A stretch of DNA of 64,000 nt from Rhodococcus jostii NBRC 16295 (GCF_001894825.1 NZ_BCWY01000039.1:1-64000), one strand, 5' to 3'; counted from the stretch's first letter, positions 9,041 through 19,165 are shown. The notes: generated from the sequence alone by a model not told the origin. Made by a program: numbers and translations.

Positions 9041-10138
9041 GTGTCTGCTCCAGTTACAGAGAAGAAGGGCCCCCTCGCGGGCATTCGCGTCGTCGAATTC
9101 GCAGGCCTGGGCCCGGGCCCGCACGCCGCCGCGCTCCTGGCCGATCTCGGCGCCGACGTCGTGTGCGTCCAGCGTCCCGGCGTGATTCCGCCGGCCGGTC
9201 CGTACGACCAGATCCAGCGCGGCCGCCGCGTCGTCGAGGCCAACCTGAAAGATCCCGAACAGGTCGAGAAGGTGCTCGGACTGATCGAGCGGGCCGACGT
9301 CGTGATCGAAGGCTTCCGGCCCGGCGTCACCGAGCGCATGGGTCTCGGCCCCGACGTGTGCCTGGAGCGCAACGAGCGCCTGGTGTACGGACGGATGACG
9401 GGCTGGGGCCAGGAGGGCCCGCTGGCCAGCGCCGCCGGCCACGACATCAACTACATCTCGCTGACCGGTGTTCTCCACGCCATCGGCCGCAAGGGTGAGC
9501 GTCCCGTCCCGCCCCTGAACATGGTCGGTGACTTCGGCGGCGGCTCGATGTTCCTGATCTTCGGGATCCTGTCGGCGCTGGTGGAACGCCAGACGTCCGG
9601 GAAGGGGCAGGTCGTGGACGCGGCGATGGTCGACGGCGCGCTGGCCCTGTCGCACATGATGTGGGCGTTCCGTGGACGCGGCGTGTGGTCCGACGAGCGC
9701 GGCGTCAACCTCCTCGACACCGGTGCGCCGTTCTACGACACCTACGAGACGTCCGACGGCAAGTACATGGCCGTCGGCTCGATCGAGCCGCAGTTCTACG
9801 CCCTGCTGCTGCAGGGCCTCGAACTCGACCCCGCCGAACTGCCGCAGCAGATGGACATCTCGACGTGGCCGCAGATGAAGAAGGTGTTCGCCGAGAAGTT
9901 CCTGTCGAAGACCCGCGACGAGTGGGCGGCGATCTTCCTCGGTACCGACGCCTGCGTGTCGCCCGTGCTGACGTTCGCGGAGGCACCGTCCAACGAGCAC
10001 ATCGCCGCGCGCGGGTCGCTGGTCGAACTCGACGGCGTCACCCAGCACGCCCCTGCACCGCGGTTCTCCCGCACCCCGGCCGGCGCCCCCACCCCGCCGG
10101 CCCGCGAGGGCGTCGACATCGACACCGTCTGGACCTGA
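9041..10138 (+). CDS. mcr: alpha-methylacyl-CoA racemase (CaiB/BaiF family)
   Basis: The 365 residues start at GTG 9041. The N-terminal [23 protein letters not shown] is the classic signature of this family. [11 protein letters not shown] contains the His, and NMVGDFGGG the Asp, that form the catalytic acid/base pair in M. tuberculosis MCR. The enzyme epimerises the 2-methyl centre of branched acyl-CoAs so that beta-oxidation can proceed, as needed for pristanate and sterol side chains. It is cytoplasmic and apparently monocistronic. A 40-bp palindrome follows its TGA by 3 bp. Confidence 0.92.
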   Translation: MSAPVTEKKGPLAGIRVVEFAGLGPGPHAAALLADLGADVVCVQRPGVIPPAGPYDQIQRGRRVVEANLKDPEQVEKVLGLIERADVVIEGFRPGVTERMGLGPDVCLERNERLVYGRMTGWGQEGPLASAAGHDINYISLTGVLHAIGRKGERPVPPLNMVGDFGGGSMFLIFGILSALVERQTSGKGQVVDAAMVDGALALSHMMWAFRGRGVWSDERGVNLLDTGAPFYDTYETSDGKYMAVGSIEPQFYALLLQGLELDPAELPQQMDISTWPQMKKVFAEKFLSKTRDEWAAIFLGTDACVSPVLTFAEAPSNEHIAARGSLVELDGVTQHAPAPRFSRTPAGAPTPPAREGVDIDTVWT

Positions 10139-10141
10139 CAG

Positions 10142-10181
10142 GTGAGTGGCGAAGTGTGTTCCGGCACGCTTCGCCACTCAC
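10142..10181. terminator. 40-bp palindrome between convergent genes, likely bidirectional terminator
   Basis: It begins GTGAGTGGCGAAG and ends CTTCGCCACTCAC. Sixteen Watson-Crick pairs plus three G.T pairs leave almost no loop. It differs from the copy at 41958-41997 at only two bases. It lies 3 bp after the racemase stop and 4 bp beyond the stop of the convergent MocR gene. Confidence 0.75.
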
Positions 10182-10185
10182 GTGC

Positions 10186-11670
10186 TCAGACGACGAGAGA
10201 CGGCTCCGCGAGTTCACGGTCGACCGCGAGGGTCGCGTACGCTGCCGCGATACCGTCCACACCCCGGCGCAGTTCGTCGGACGTCCGCGCGTAGGGCAGG
10301 CGGACGAACCGCTCGAAAGCGCCCTCCACACCGAACCGCGGCCCCGCCGCCAGCAGCACCCCGAAGTTGGGGGCCGTCGCGGCCAGCGCCGTCGACACCG
10401 GTGCGGGCATACGTAGCCACAGGGACATCCCGCCCGAACCGATGGTCGGGATCCAGTCGGGCAGGCGGTCGGCGAGTGCATCGAGCATCGCGCTCCGCTG
10501 TTCCCGCAGTTCCGCCCGGCGACGTGCGAGGACGAGTTCGTCGTCGGAGAGCAGATGGGCTGCCGCCAGCTGATCCATCACCGGCGTGCCGAGGTCGACC
10601 GCCGCCCGGGCCCCGGCGAGCCGGGTGATCAGCGCCGGATCCGCTCGGATCCACCCGACGCGCAGACCACCCCAGAACGATTTGGCCGCCGACCCGATCG
10701 TCACCACCTCCGACTTCGCCGCTCCCCGGCCGTGCGCCGCGACCGGCCCCGGTGACGGCTCGTCGAGCCACAGGTCGACCATCGTCTCGTCCACCACCAG
10801 CGTCATGCGAGTGTCGCGCGCGATCCGCGCCAGTTCGGCCCGCCCGGACGCGTCGAGACACAGTCCGGTGGGGTTGTGGAAGTCCGGGATCAGGTACGCC
10901 ATCCGGGCGGCGGTCTGCCGGGCCGCGCTCCGGATGCCGTCCAGATCCCACGCCCCGGACGCCCCGCCCTCCGGACGGACGGGCACCGGAACCGGACGCG
11001 CACCTACCCGGCGGATCGCCTCCAGCGCGTTGGGATACGTGGGGTGATCGACCAGCACCCGCTCCCCCGGCGCCGTCAGCACGTTGAGGAGCAGCCGCAG
11101 AGCATGCTGCGCACCCGAGGTGACCATGATCTGCTCCGGGGACGTCTCGAGACCCCGCGCCCGATACCGGGCCGCGATGACGTCCCGCAGCGCGCCGATC
11201 CCCACCGGCTCCATGCCGTGCGTCGGGAGGAACTGCGGAAGTGATTGCAACGCATAGGCGTAGGCCTGTTCGACGGCCTCGGCTGGCGCGGCCATCGCGG
11301 CGTAGCTGAGGTCGACCACCGAGCTGTCGGAGCCCGGCTGGTGCGCCCGGAACATCAATCCGTTCTGCCGTGCCCCGAGCGGCAGCGCCACCGTGCTGCG
11401 CGACCCCTGACGGCTGATGAGATACCCCTCGTCGCGGAGCACCGAATACGACGACGTGATCGTGGTCCGGCTCAATTCCAGCACCGACGCCAGCTCGCGT
11501 TCGCTCGGCAACGCGACACCCAGGGGGATGCGTCCGTCGTGCACGAGCAGGCGGATCCCGTCGGCGAGCGCCCGGTAGGCCGGTCGCGCCGCCGAGCGGC
11601 GGCCACTGTCGTCCTGCCAGTTGCCGAGGTCCCTGGCCAGCGAGCGGGCTCCGAGCACACGAGTCATCAT
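10186..11670 (-). CDS. MocR/PdxR-type transcriptional regulator (GntR helix-turn-helix fused to aminotransferase domain)
   Basis: About 494 residues are predicted from ATG 11670; the frame is open to a GTG at 11685. A winged-helix GntR domain (ALPSERELASVLELSRTT region, about residues 50-110) is followed by a fold-type I aminotransferase domain. It contains SGAQHALRLLL, PDFHNPTG and the PLP-lysine motif GSAAKSFWGG. MocR regulators use PLP or amino-acid adducts as effectors and usually control vitamin B6, GABA or transport genes. The divergent neighbour is only a 68-codon reading frame, so the target is unclear. Autoregulation through the repeat at 11689-11708 is possible. Confidence 0.88.
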   Translation of the reverse strand: MMTRVLGARSLARDLGNWQDDSGRRSAARPAYRALADGIRLLVHDGRIPLGVALPSERELASVLELSRTTITSSYSVLRDEGYLISRQGSRSTVALPLGARQNGLMFRAHQPGSDSSVVDLSYAAMAAPAEAVEQAYAYALQSLPQFLPTHGMEPVGIGALRDVIAARYRARGLETSPEQIMVTSGAQHALRLLLNVLTAPGERVLVDHPTYPNALEAIRRVGARPVPVPVRPEGGASGAWDLDGIRSAARQTAARMAYLIPDFHNPTGLCLDASGRAELARIARDTRMTLVVDETMVDLWLDEPSPGPVAAHGRGAAKSEVVTIGSAAKSFWGGLRVGWIRADPALITRLAGARAAVDLGTPVMDQLAAAHLLSDDELVLARRRAELREQRSAMLDALADRLPDWIPTIGSGGMSLWLRMPAPVSTALAATAPNFGVLLAAGPRFGVEGAFERFVRLPYARTSDELRRGVDGIAAAYATLAVDRELAEPSLVV

Positions 11671-11688
11671 GCGGTCCAGTATCACCCT

Positions 11689-11708
11689 CTTGGCTATTCA
11701 TCTCCAAG
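11689..11708. promoter_or_regulatory. short inverted repeat CTTGG-N10-CCAAG upstream of the MocR gene
   Basis: The two five-base arms are perfect and flank ten bases just upstream of the MocR start, in the divergent gap. Placement suits an autoregulatory operator, but the arms are short. Confidence 0.3.
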
Positions 11709-11732
11709 CCAGTTCCCGCGAAGCTCGGATCC

Positions 11733-11939
11733 ATGACGACACTGATCACCCTCGCCTGCATGGTTCTCCTGGCCGCCGCGGTCGCACACTACGGCCCCAA
11801 AGAAGGAGGTAAGGGGCTATTTCGTCTGGAACAGTTCCGGATCGGCGCCCCGCTCGGCGGGATCTTCCACGAGGAGCCACCGGACCTCCATAAAAGGCCG
11901 AGCAGTCCAGATTCCGCCGACTGGACCTCCCAGACGTGA
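11733..11939 (+). CDS. small hypothetical protein with one N-terminal membrane segment
   Basis: The 68-residue frame begins with a hydrophobic stretch (about residues 3-19, LITLACMVLLAAAVAHY), then turns hydrophilic. It is divergent from the MocR regulator. The TGA stop (11937-11939) lies inside the first bases of the palindrome at 11936-11975. An AAGGAGG run at 11804-11810, strong enough to be a ribosome-binding site, lies inside the frame without a start codon soon after it. I recognise no family. It may be a genuine small membrane protein or the remnant of a larger one. Confidence 0.4.
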   Translation: MTTLITLACMVLLAAAVAHYGPKEGGKGLFRLEQFRIGAPLGGIFHEEPPDLHKRPSSPDSADWTSQT

Positions 11940-11975
11940 GTGCGAATGTGTGCCCGGGCACACATTCGCACTCAA
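11936..11975. terminator. 40-bp palindrome, GTGAGTGCGAATG variant
   Basis: The left half starts GTGAGTGCGAATGTGTGCCC and the right half mirrors it with a single mismatch at the outermost base: 19 pairs and no loop. It lies between the small + strand frame, whose stop codon it supplies, and the end of the phoD remnant at 11983. Confidence 0.75.
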
Positions 11976-11982
11976 GTCGGCG

Positions 11983-13553
11983 TCAGCGCGCCGGAGGCTG
12001 CAGGACCTGAGTGAACAGCACCGTCCCGGCCGCGTCGAGGAGAGCCACCCGCAACTTCGACGTCTTCCCGTCGACGAACACCTCGCCGAAGTGCTGGAAA
12101 CCGTCGAGCGGCGAGGAGTTGGGCGCAGGCGGTGCGTGCACGAACACCGCCTCGGGGCCGAACGTGGCATCGAGTTCGTTGGGACCGAATCCGCCCGCGT
12201 TGAGCGGACCGGACACGAACTCCCAGAACTCGTCGAAATCCTGGTACGCCGCCCGCTCGGGCGAGTACCGGTGCGCGGCGGTGTAGTGCACGTCCGCCGT
12301 GAGCCAGACGGTGCCGGTGATCCTGCCCGCCTTGATCGCCGACAGCACCTGCGCGATCTCGGACTCCCGGCCGGAGGGCCGACCCGGATCCCGGTTCGCG
12401 ACACCCTCGAACGCGGTGTCACCGTCCGGGACCACCACGCCGAGCGGGAGATCGTTGGCGATGATCTTCCATGTCGCCGTCGACGCACCGAGTTCGCGGA
12501 TCAGCCAGTCCTTCTGCGCTGCACCGAGAATCTGGCCGGCGGCTCGCGTGTTGGCCCCGTTCGCGTCCTTGTAGGTGCGCATGTCGAGGACGAAGACGTC
12601 GAGCAGTACCCGATCTTGCGGTACACCCGACCGTCGACCGCCTCTGCCGGCTCCACCGGCAGCCACTCGTGGTACGCCTGGAATGCCCTCTGCGCCAGCA
12701 CGTCCACGTTCTTCTCCGTGAATGCGTCGAGATCGAGGACCTCGCCGGGGTACCAGTTGTTGACGGTCTCGTGATCGTCCCACTGAACGATCTGCGCCAC
12801 AGAAGAATTGAACCTGCGGTAGTTGTCGTCGGTGAGGTTGTACGCGTACTGGCCGCGGTACTGGTCCAACGTCTGCGCGACCGCGCTCTTCGCCTCACTG
12901 ACTGTGTTCCGCCACACGCGTCCGTCCGGCAGCGTGACGGACTCCTTCAGCGGACCGTCGGCGTACACGACGTCGCCCGAGTGCAGGAACAGGTGCGGGT
13001 CGCGCGCGGCCATCGTGTCGAAGATTCGCATTCCGCCGATGTCCGGATTGATTCCGTATCCCTGACCAGCCGTGTCCCCGGACCATTGCAACCGGATGTC
13101 GCCTGCGGCGCTCGGAGCCGTGCGGATGACACCCGTCACCGCCTCCGAGGTGGAGCCGTCGTCGCCTTCGAGAGTCACGCGGTGGTGCACCTGCTGCCCG
13201 GCGGGTAGTCCGGTCAACCGCAACCTGCCGGTGCCGTCCGTGTCCGGGGTGAGCAAACCGTCCTCGTGACGCACCGGGTCGGTGAACGACTCGGTGGCCG
13301 AGGTCTCCACGATCATCTTCGCGGGACGGTCTGATCGCGCCCAGACGAGTGCACCGTCGGCTCGCACGTCCCCGGCCGCGACACCGTGCGTCAGGGTCGG
13401 CCGGTCGCGGACCAGCGCCGGACCCGAACCGCCGGAGTCGGAGCACGCCGCCGCAGGAACGGCGAGCAATCCGAGTGCGGTGGAGCGGAGCAGGGCACGG
13501 CGGGACAGATACCCGGAACATCTCCTCGGTCGGCGAGCTTCGAGGATGTCCAA
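11983..13553 (-). pseudogene. phoD: alkaline phosphatase D (PhoD), split by a frameshift near 12603-12608
   Basis: Two overlapping minus-strand frames together form one PhoD. The 5' frame (from TTG 13553) has a twin-arginine-like leader with RRALLRS and a possible lipobox VPAAAC, the N-terminal PhoD domain, SGDVVYADG and QWDDHETVNNWYPGE, and runs well to VYRKIGY. The 3' frame resumes at LLDVFVLDMRTYKD and contains TADVHYTAAH and the C-terminal metallophosphatase part to 11983. Joining needs one extra base (or four) around 12603-12608. An intact enzyme would be an exported phosphodiesterase/phosphomonoesterase. The lesion may be a real mutation or a single-base sequencing error. Confidence 0.8.
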
Positions 13554-13602
13554 CCGCGGTCAACGGAAGGTGAACGTCAGATGTGGGAGGCATACTGGAT
13601 TG

Positions 13603-14139
13603 GTGACCACAGGAATCGCCCTGTTCGACACGGCCCTCGGCACCTGCGCCATCGCGTGGCGGGCCGCGGGGATCGTGGGCGTGCAATTGCCCGAAGGTTC
13701 ACCCGAATCCACCCGGCAGCGTCTCGAACACTGCTTCCCGGATGCGGTGGAGCACCAGCCGCCGGCGCCGGTCCAGCGGGCCGTCGACGGAATACGCGAA
13801 CACCTGGGCGGCGCACTCGACGATCTGCGGTGGATCGACCTCGACTTCGAGGGAGTCCCCGAATTCGACTGCAACGTATACGACATCACCCGCGCAATCG
13901 ACCCGGGCACCACGCTCACCTACGGCGACATCGCGGCGGAACTCGGCAAGCCGGGTGCCGCGCAGGCCGTCGGTCAGGCCCTCGGCCGCAACCCGCTGCC
14001 GATCGTGATCCCGTGCCATCGCGTCCTCGCCGCAGGCGGGCAGGTGGGCGGCTTCTCCGCCGGCGGCGGCACCCTCACCAAGCGCGAACTGCTGGCCCTC
14101 GAACACACTCCGGGTTTCGACGACCCGGTGCTGTTCTGA
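13603..14139 (+). CDS. ogt: methylated-DNA--protein-cysteine S-methyltransferase
   Basis: This 178-residue Ogt/MGMT protein removes O6-alkyl groups from guanine by transfer to its own cysteine. The suicide-cysteine motif IPCHRV and the preceding helix-turn-helix region (TLTYGDIAAELGKPGAAQAVGQALGRNP, cut here into TYGDIAAELG and AVGQALGRNP) are clear. The start is GTG 13603, with TTG 13600 equally possible; GGGAGG lies about 13 bases before. The 3' end overlaps the convergent hypothetical gene 14075-14512 by 65 bp. No ada-like regulator is adjacent. Confidence 0.92.
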   Translation: MTTGIALFDTALGTCAIAWRAAGIVGVQLPEGSPESTRQRLEHCFPDAVEHQPPAPVQRAVDGIREHLGGALDDLRWIDLDFEGVPEFDCNVYDITRAIDPGTTLTYGDIAAELGKPGAAQAVGQALGRNPLPIVIPCHRVLAAGGQVGGFSAGGGTLTKRELLALEHTPGFDDPVLF

Positions 14140-14512
14140 TCAGCGCCTGCGGGTCGTCGACGAGTTCTCGCACCAGCGCGCTCGCAGCCGCCATTCTGTC
14201 GCCGCCGGGAACCCGGAGCGTCCGGACGACCCGCTGATCCACCCCGGTGACGCGGGCACAGCCGAGCACGAATGACTGCCCACCGGCGACGATCGCCCGC
14301 TCCACGGCGTGGACGAACGCGTCCACCGTCGACCTCGGGTCACCTTCGAACACCCACACGCCGAGATCCGTCGACACCACCGCCACACACGTGCCGGCAT
14401 CCGACGGGTCACGACGGGAACCGAAGGTCTCCAGAACGGCAGCCGCGGCGTGGAAGCTGTCGAACCACCGGCCGGCCGGCGTCCGAGTACTCGCTTCGAC
14501 AGTCCTGATCAT
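14075..14512 (-). CDS. hypothetical protein
   Basis: The 145-residue frame is read from ATG 14512. A longer start at 14548 would fall inside the hairpin that follows purA, so the shorter one is preferred. FHAAAAVLETFG, VAVVSTDLGVWVFEGD and ALVRELVDDPQALI suggest an alpha/beta fold, but I recognise no family. The last 22 codons overlap ogt on the other strand, and their low-complexity arginine-rich sequence suggests the tail is unconstrained. Confidence 0.55.
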   Translation of the reverse strand: MIRTVEASTRTPAGRWFDSFHAAAAVLETFGSRRDPSDAGTCVAVVSTDLGVWVFEGDPRSTVDAFVHAVERAIVAGGQSFVLGCARVTGVDQRVVRTLRVPGGDRMAAASALVRELVDDPQALIRTAPGRRNPECVRGPAVRAW

Positions 14513-14534
14513 CGGCTCGAATGTATCTCGACTC

Positions 14535-14583
14535 GCCGAATGCCGCATCAGTTCAATCCAACTGGACCGATGTGACATTCGGC
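14535..14583. terminator. 49-bp inverted repeat downstream of purA
   Basis: The arms GCCGAATGCCGCATC and GATGTGACATTCGGC pair at 13 of 15 positions around a 19-base centre. It begins 14 bp beyond the purA stop and probably terminates purA. The CCGATGT-ACATTCGG sequence recurs in the hairpins at 30996-31048 and, in part, 59926-59970. Confidence 0.6.
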
Positions 14584-14597
14584 GAAGGAGAAACGGA

Positions 14598-15968
<1,371 letters not shown>

Positions 15969-16093
15969 CTAGCCGAGGGCCCGGAGAACAGACCCCACAG
16001 TACGGCTGGGGAGGCCATCTCGGGCGTGCCACTAGGATGATCCGAAAGGGAAGCTGCGGAAATCGCGGCGGGACATCCGGGCGAGGAGTGGCG

Positions 16094-16759
16094 TTGACCC
16101 CCGTAGTGCTCATTTGCGGCGATGCGCCGCTTCCCCTACCTCTGGGCTCCATTTCGACCTCGAGCGCACCTGCCGTCCCGGACAAGGACGACTTCGACGA
16201 GGTCTTCTCCAAACTGCAGGTGGTCGTGGATCCGCGACTGATCGTGGTGGGCAGCGACGCCGCTTTCGCGGCCACCCTGACACGGTTGATGCGCACCGAA
16301 CGCCTGCACATCGAACTCGCGTACGTCGCGGAGCATCGTTCGGACGCGACGGACGCCTACCATCTGTCTTCCGGCGCCCGCGGGGCCCGCACCGCCTTGA
16401 AGGGGACGGCCAAACCGGTCCCCCTCATCCGCGACGACGCGGGGATCGCGCTCGTCGGGTGCGCCGCCGTCACCGGTCCGGACGGGGGTCCGCTCGTCGG
16501 CGAGGCCTACGTCGACGACACCCGGTTGTTCTCCGGTACGACGACGAACATGACCGTCACCCCGACGCCACGGATGCCCGGCCTGCGGGCGTCGGTCGAA
16601 CCGCGCCGGCGCTGGCTGCCGCGCCGCTGGGTAGAGGGCCGCGCCGTGCAACTCGGATCACCTGCCGCCGCGCTCACCCGCGACGGCGTCCCCAACCCCC
16701 GCGACGTCAAGCGTTCGACGTTCTACCGCCACGACCAAGAGTGGTTGCTGGTGCGATGA
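16094..16759 (+). CDS. conserved actinobacterial hypothetical protein (Rv0358-like)
   Basis: Start TTG 16094 is chosen because GAGGAG at 16083-16088 sits five bases upstream; GTG 16088 overlaps that site and ATG 16037 lacks one. The 221-residue product opens with a beta-strand-like TPVVLICGD and ends with an arginine-rich patch. It has no membrane segment, and its function is unknown. The order purA (divergent), this gene, then a site-2-protease-like gene matches purA-Rv0358-Rv0359 of M. tuberculosis. The stop overlaps the next ATG (ATGA), so translation is coupled. Confidence 0.75.
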   Translation: MTPVVLICGDAPLPLPLGSISTSSAPAVPDKDDFDEVFSKLQVVVDPRLIVVGSDAAFAATLTRLMRTERLHIELAYVAEHRSDATDAYHLSSGARGARTALKGTAKPVPLIRDDAGIALVGCAAVTGPDGGPLVGEAYVDDTRLFSGTTTNMTVTPTPRMPGLRASVEPRRRWLPRRWVEGRAVQLGSPAAALTRDGVPNPRDVKRSTFYRHDQEWLLVR

Positions 16760-17529
16760 ACCTGCCCAGGGCACGGACCACCGCGGTCCGTCCCAGCCCG
16801 GTCTTCTTGGTGGTCGTCGCCGTGGCGGTTGCCGGCGGCGTCCTGGCATGGCCGGCCGGGCGCCAGTCGGTGCTCGGACACGTCGGGGTGTTCCTGCTGG
16901 TGGTCGCCGGCTGGGTGGTGACACTCTGCCTGCACGAGTTCGCGCACGCGTACACGGCATGGCGGCACGGCGACACCGACGTCGAGGTGCGCGGCTACCT
17001 CACTCTCAACCCGTTGAAGTACAGCCACCCGCTGCTGTCGATCGGTCTGCCGGTGCTGTTCATCGCACTCGGCGGGATCGGGTTGCCCGGTGGTGCCGTG
17101 TACCTGCGCACCGGGTTGTTCCCACCGAAGGTCCAGGCCCGGGTATCGCTTGCCGGGCCTGCCGTGAACCTGGTGTCGGCGATCGTCCTGCTCGTGGTGA
17201 TCCGCTGGTTCGGCCTGGGCGGCGACCACGAGGTGTTCTGGGCGGGACTGAGCTTTCTCGCCTTCCTGCAGGTGATGGCCACGGTTCTCAATCTCCTGCC
17301 GGTCCCCGGACTCGACGGCTACGCCGCACTCGAGCCGTTCCTGCCGCCCCGCACGCGTAGATCCGTCGACCAGTACAAGCCGTACGGACTGCTGATCCTC
17401 GTGGCGCTGCTGTTCGTGCCGTCCATCAACGTGGTGTTCTTCGACGCCATCTACGGACTCTTCGGACTGTCCGGGGTGCCGGAGATCTACGCGCAGTACG
17501 GCAACTATCTGATGCGCTTCTGGCTCTGA
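16756..17529 (+). CDS. site-2 protease family membrane metalloprotease (Rv0359-like)
   Basis: This 257-residue polytopic protein has the zinc motif HEFAH in VVTLCLHEFAHAYTAWR and the second zinc-ligand region NLLPVPGLDG. Both lie in hydrophobic segments, as in M50/S2P-clan proteases that cut substrates within the membrane. Further hydrophobic segments lie at the N-terminus (PSPVFLVVVAVAVAGGV) and before the C-terminus. Its substrate is unknown. It is coupled to the preceding conserved gene, which may be a partner. A 40-bp palindrome starts 3 bp after the stop. Confidence 0.88.
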   Translation: MNLPRARTTAVRPSPVFLVVVAVAVAGGVLAWPAGRQSVLGHVGVFLLVVAGWVVTLCLHEFAHAYTAWRHGDTDVEVRGYLTLNPLKYSHPLLSIGLPVLFIALGGIGLPGGAVYLRTGLFPPKVQARVSLAGPAVNLVSAIVLLVVIRWFGLGGDHEVFWAGLSFLAFLQVMATVLNLLPVPGLDGYAALEPFLPPRTRRSVDQYKPYGLLILVALLFVPSINVVFFDAIYGLFGLSGVPEIYAQYGNYLMRFWL

Positions 17530-17532
17530 GCT

Positions 17533-17572
17533 GTGAGTACTTATTAACCGCGGGCGGTTAATAAGTACTCAC
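17533..17572. terminator. 40-bp palindrome, GTGAGTACTTATTAACCGC variant
   Basis: Perfect 19-bp arms flank a two-base centre. It separates the convergent protease and HxlR genes. The HxlR stop TGA (minus strand, 17569-17571) is part of the conserved GTGAGT end. Confidence 0.85.
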
Positions 17573-18066
17573 GGGCGGGACGCATCCTCTTCGGTGAAGT
17601 TGGGGGTCACCCGCAGTTCCTGCAGCGGCACCTCCCGGCCCCGGCTGCGGACCTCGACGCGCACGGGTTCACCGGTCGCGTCGTCGCGCAGTTCGAGGGG
17701 AGGTCCGTACTTGTCCTGGAGATATTTGTCGCCCCACTGCATCAGTGCGAGGACAGCGGGCAGGAGGTCGCGCCCCTTCTCGGTGAGCACGTATTCGTAA
17801 CGGGTGCGCTGCCCGGGCTCCTTGTACGGTTGCCGCTCGAACAGGCCCTCCGCCGTCAGTTCACGCAGCCGGGACGCCGCCACTGCCTCCGTGATGCCGA
17901 CCCGCTGCGCGAAGTCGTCGAATCGTGTGGTGCCGTAGTAGGCCTCGCGCAGGATCAGGACGGCCGAACGCGTGCCGATCACGTCCATCGCCTTGCCGAT
18001 GGAGCAGTGCGTCGCCCGCCAGCTGTCGCGATCCGCGAGAAAGCCGTCCAACCGTGCCGCGTCCAT
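17569..18066 (-). CDS. HxlR-family transcriptional regulator
   Basis: The 165-residue winged-helix regulator contains THCSIGKAMDVIGTRSAVLILREAYYGTTRFDDF, a typical HxlR N-terminus (Cys at about 21), then RLRELTAEGLFER and the wing ...YEYVLTEKGRDL. HxlR proteins are dimers that often sense reactive electrophiles or oxidants through cysteine. A 24-bp inverted repeat lies 14 bp upstream of its start, and two more copies occur between the divergent redox operon and MFS gene 1.8 kb away. It is therefore inferred to be the local regulator of both, and of itself. The stop lies in the palindrome 17533-17572. Confidence 0.9.
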   Translation of the reverse strand: MDAARLDGFLADRDSWRATHCSIGKAMDVIGTRSAVLILREAYYGTTRFDDFAQRVGITEAVAASRLRELTAEGLFERQPYKEPGQRTRYEYVLTEKGRDLLPAVLALMQWGDKYLQDKYGPPLELRDDATGEPVRVEVRSRGREVPLQELRVTPNFTEEDASRP

Positions 18067-18079
18067 TCACCCATCGTAG

Positions 18080-18103
18080 CTGACTTGAGAATTACATAGT
18101 CAG
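18080..18103. promoter_or_regulatory. predicted HxlR operator 1 (CTGACTTG-N7-CATAGTCAG)
   Basis: The arms CTGACT and AGTCAG are perfect, and the outer bases CTGACTTG and CATAGTCAG are shared with the site at 19821. It lies between the DUF6510 stop and the HxlR start, in position to autoregulate. Confidence 0.75.
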
Positions 18104-18106
18104 CAG

Positions 18107-18379
18107 TCACAGCCGCCAGGACAGGTGCGAGAGTCCGCTGGCGTCGAGTGCGAGCCCGCGCGGAGTCGACACCAGCCGGAGCAGCACCTCCTGACAACCC
18201 GGACATCGCACGACGACGCCGGGCGCGCGGGTGTAGACGTGGACGGCAGCCATCGGCCCGTCGAGACCGCAGAATCGGCATTGCCCGGTCGCCGCGGTGA
18301 GGTCGTGAACGAAGATCTCCGCGAAGGGCCCGCCGAGCACGTTGCCGTCCTCGAAGTCGTTGTCCTGCACCGTACCCAT
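18107..18379 (-). CDS. DUF6510-like small zinc-ribbon protein
   Basis: This 90-residue protein has two Cys pairs, CRFC (about 34-37) and CPGC (about 59-62), that would form a zinc ribbon or rubredoxin-like knuckle, with an N-terminal DGNVLGGPFAEIF block. I believe this is the DUF6510 family, which has no assigned role. It is the third gene of an operon behind the sulfite-oxidase-like and ferredoxin-reductase-like genes (18-bp gap). That makes a small electron-carrier or assembly factor possible. Confidence 0.7.
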   Translation of the reverse strand: MGTVQDNDFEDGNVLGGPFAEIFVHDLTAATGQCRFCGLDGPMAAVHVYTRAPGVVVRCPGCQEVLLRLVSTPRGLALDASGLSHLSWRL

Positions 18380-18397
18380 CGACAGCTCCTCCTCCGG

Positions 18398-19165
18398 TCA
18401 CGACCCCGAGGGGCCGAACCTCTCGGTCTTGATGTTGTCCGGCGAGTGCCCGAGCGCGAGAAGCAGCCGAGCCACCTCCTCGACGAATCCGGTGGGGCCG
18501 CAGACGAAGCAGCGCGGCGCGAAGTCCGCCGGCCACCCCCACGCGGCGAGATCGGCGGCAGTGATCCGACCCGCCGGACGCCGCGGCGAGTCCTCGCGGG
18601 TGCGCAGGACGACGGTCTCGACGCCCCCGTCTCCGGTGCGGGGCCTGTTCAGCTCGTCCGCGAACAACTCGTCGGCCTGCGCCCGGAGGGAGTACACGAG
18701 CCGGAACGGTGTGCGGTCGTGGCGGAAACGGCGCTCGCGAATCATCGACATCAGCGGCACGATTCCCGAACCGCCCGCAACGAGAAGGACCGGCGCGCCG
18801 CCGCCCTCACGCGGCGACCATACGAACCAGCCACCGATCGGCCCCCGCACCTCGATCAGATTACCGGCGTCGAACACATCGGTCAGGTACGGCGAGACCT
18901 CGCCGTCCCCCACCCGCTGGACGACCAGCTGCAGTCGCCGGCCGGCCTGGGAGCGTTCGGCGGGCGACGCCAGCGAGTAACTCCGTTCGGTGGTGTAACC
19001 GTCGGGGCCGGTCAGACGAAGGTCGACGTGCTGTCCGGCGCGATGACCGGGCCAGTCGGGAACCTCGAGGACGAGGGCCCGCGCACTCGCCGTCTCGGGC
19101 CACGCATCGACGAGTTCGGCCACCCGCCAGGTGAGTACGGCGCGGCCCGCGAGCTCACTGGTCAC
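18398..19165 (-). CDS. ferredoxin--NADP reductase-like flavin oxidoreductase
   Basis: The start GTG 19165 gives 255 residues and overlaps the end of the sulfite-oxidase-like gene by 11 bp. The FAD-binding RSYSLAS block (about 65-71), the GGSGIVPLMSM nucleotide motif (about 125) and CGPTGFVEEVARLLL near the C-terminus are those of the FNR/phthalate-dioxygenase-reductase fold. There is no 2Fe-2S domain. It probably feeds electrons from NAD(P)H to, or accepts them from, the adjacent molybdenum enzyme, as inferred from gene order. Confidence 0.87.
   Translation of the reverse strand: MTSELAGRAVLTWRVAELVDAWPETASARALVLEVPDWPGHRAGQHVDLRLTGPDGYTTERSYSLASPAERSQAGRRLQLVVQRVGDGEVSPYLTDVFDAGNLIEVRGPIGGWFVWSPREGGGAPVLLVAGGSGIVPLMSMIRERRFRHDRTPFRLVYSLRAQADELFADELNRPRTGDGGVETVVLRTREDSPRRPAGRITAADLAAWGWPADFAPRCFVCGPTGFVEEVARLLLALGHSPDNIKTERFGPSGS

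Noticed and set aside
8942-10177. 411-codon minus-strand frame opposite the racemase gene, beginning in the palindrome at 10142
   Set aside because: It starts with MAKRAGTHFATHL, which is only the translated palindrome, and the rest mirrors the racemase. The frame starting at 41993 is the same artefact.
12501-12783. Programmed frameshifting in phoD
   Set aside because: No slippery heptamer or downstream structure is apparent at the junction, and PhoD is not known to use recoding. Mutation or sequencing error is simpler.
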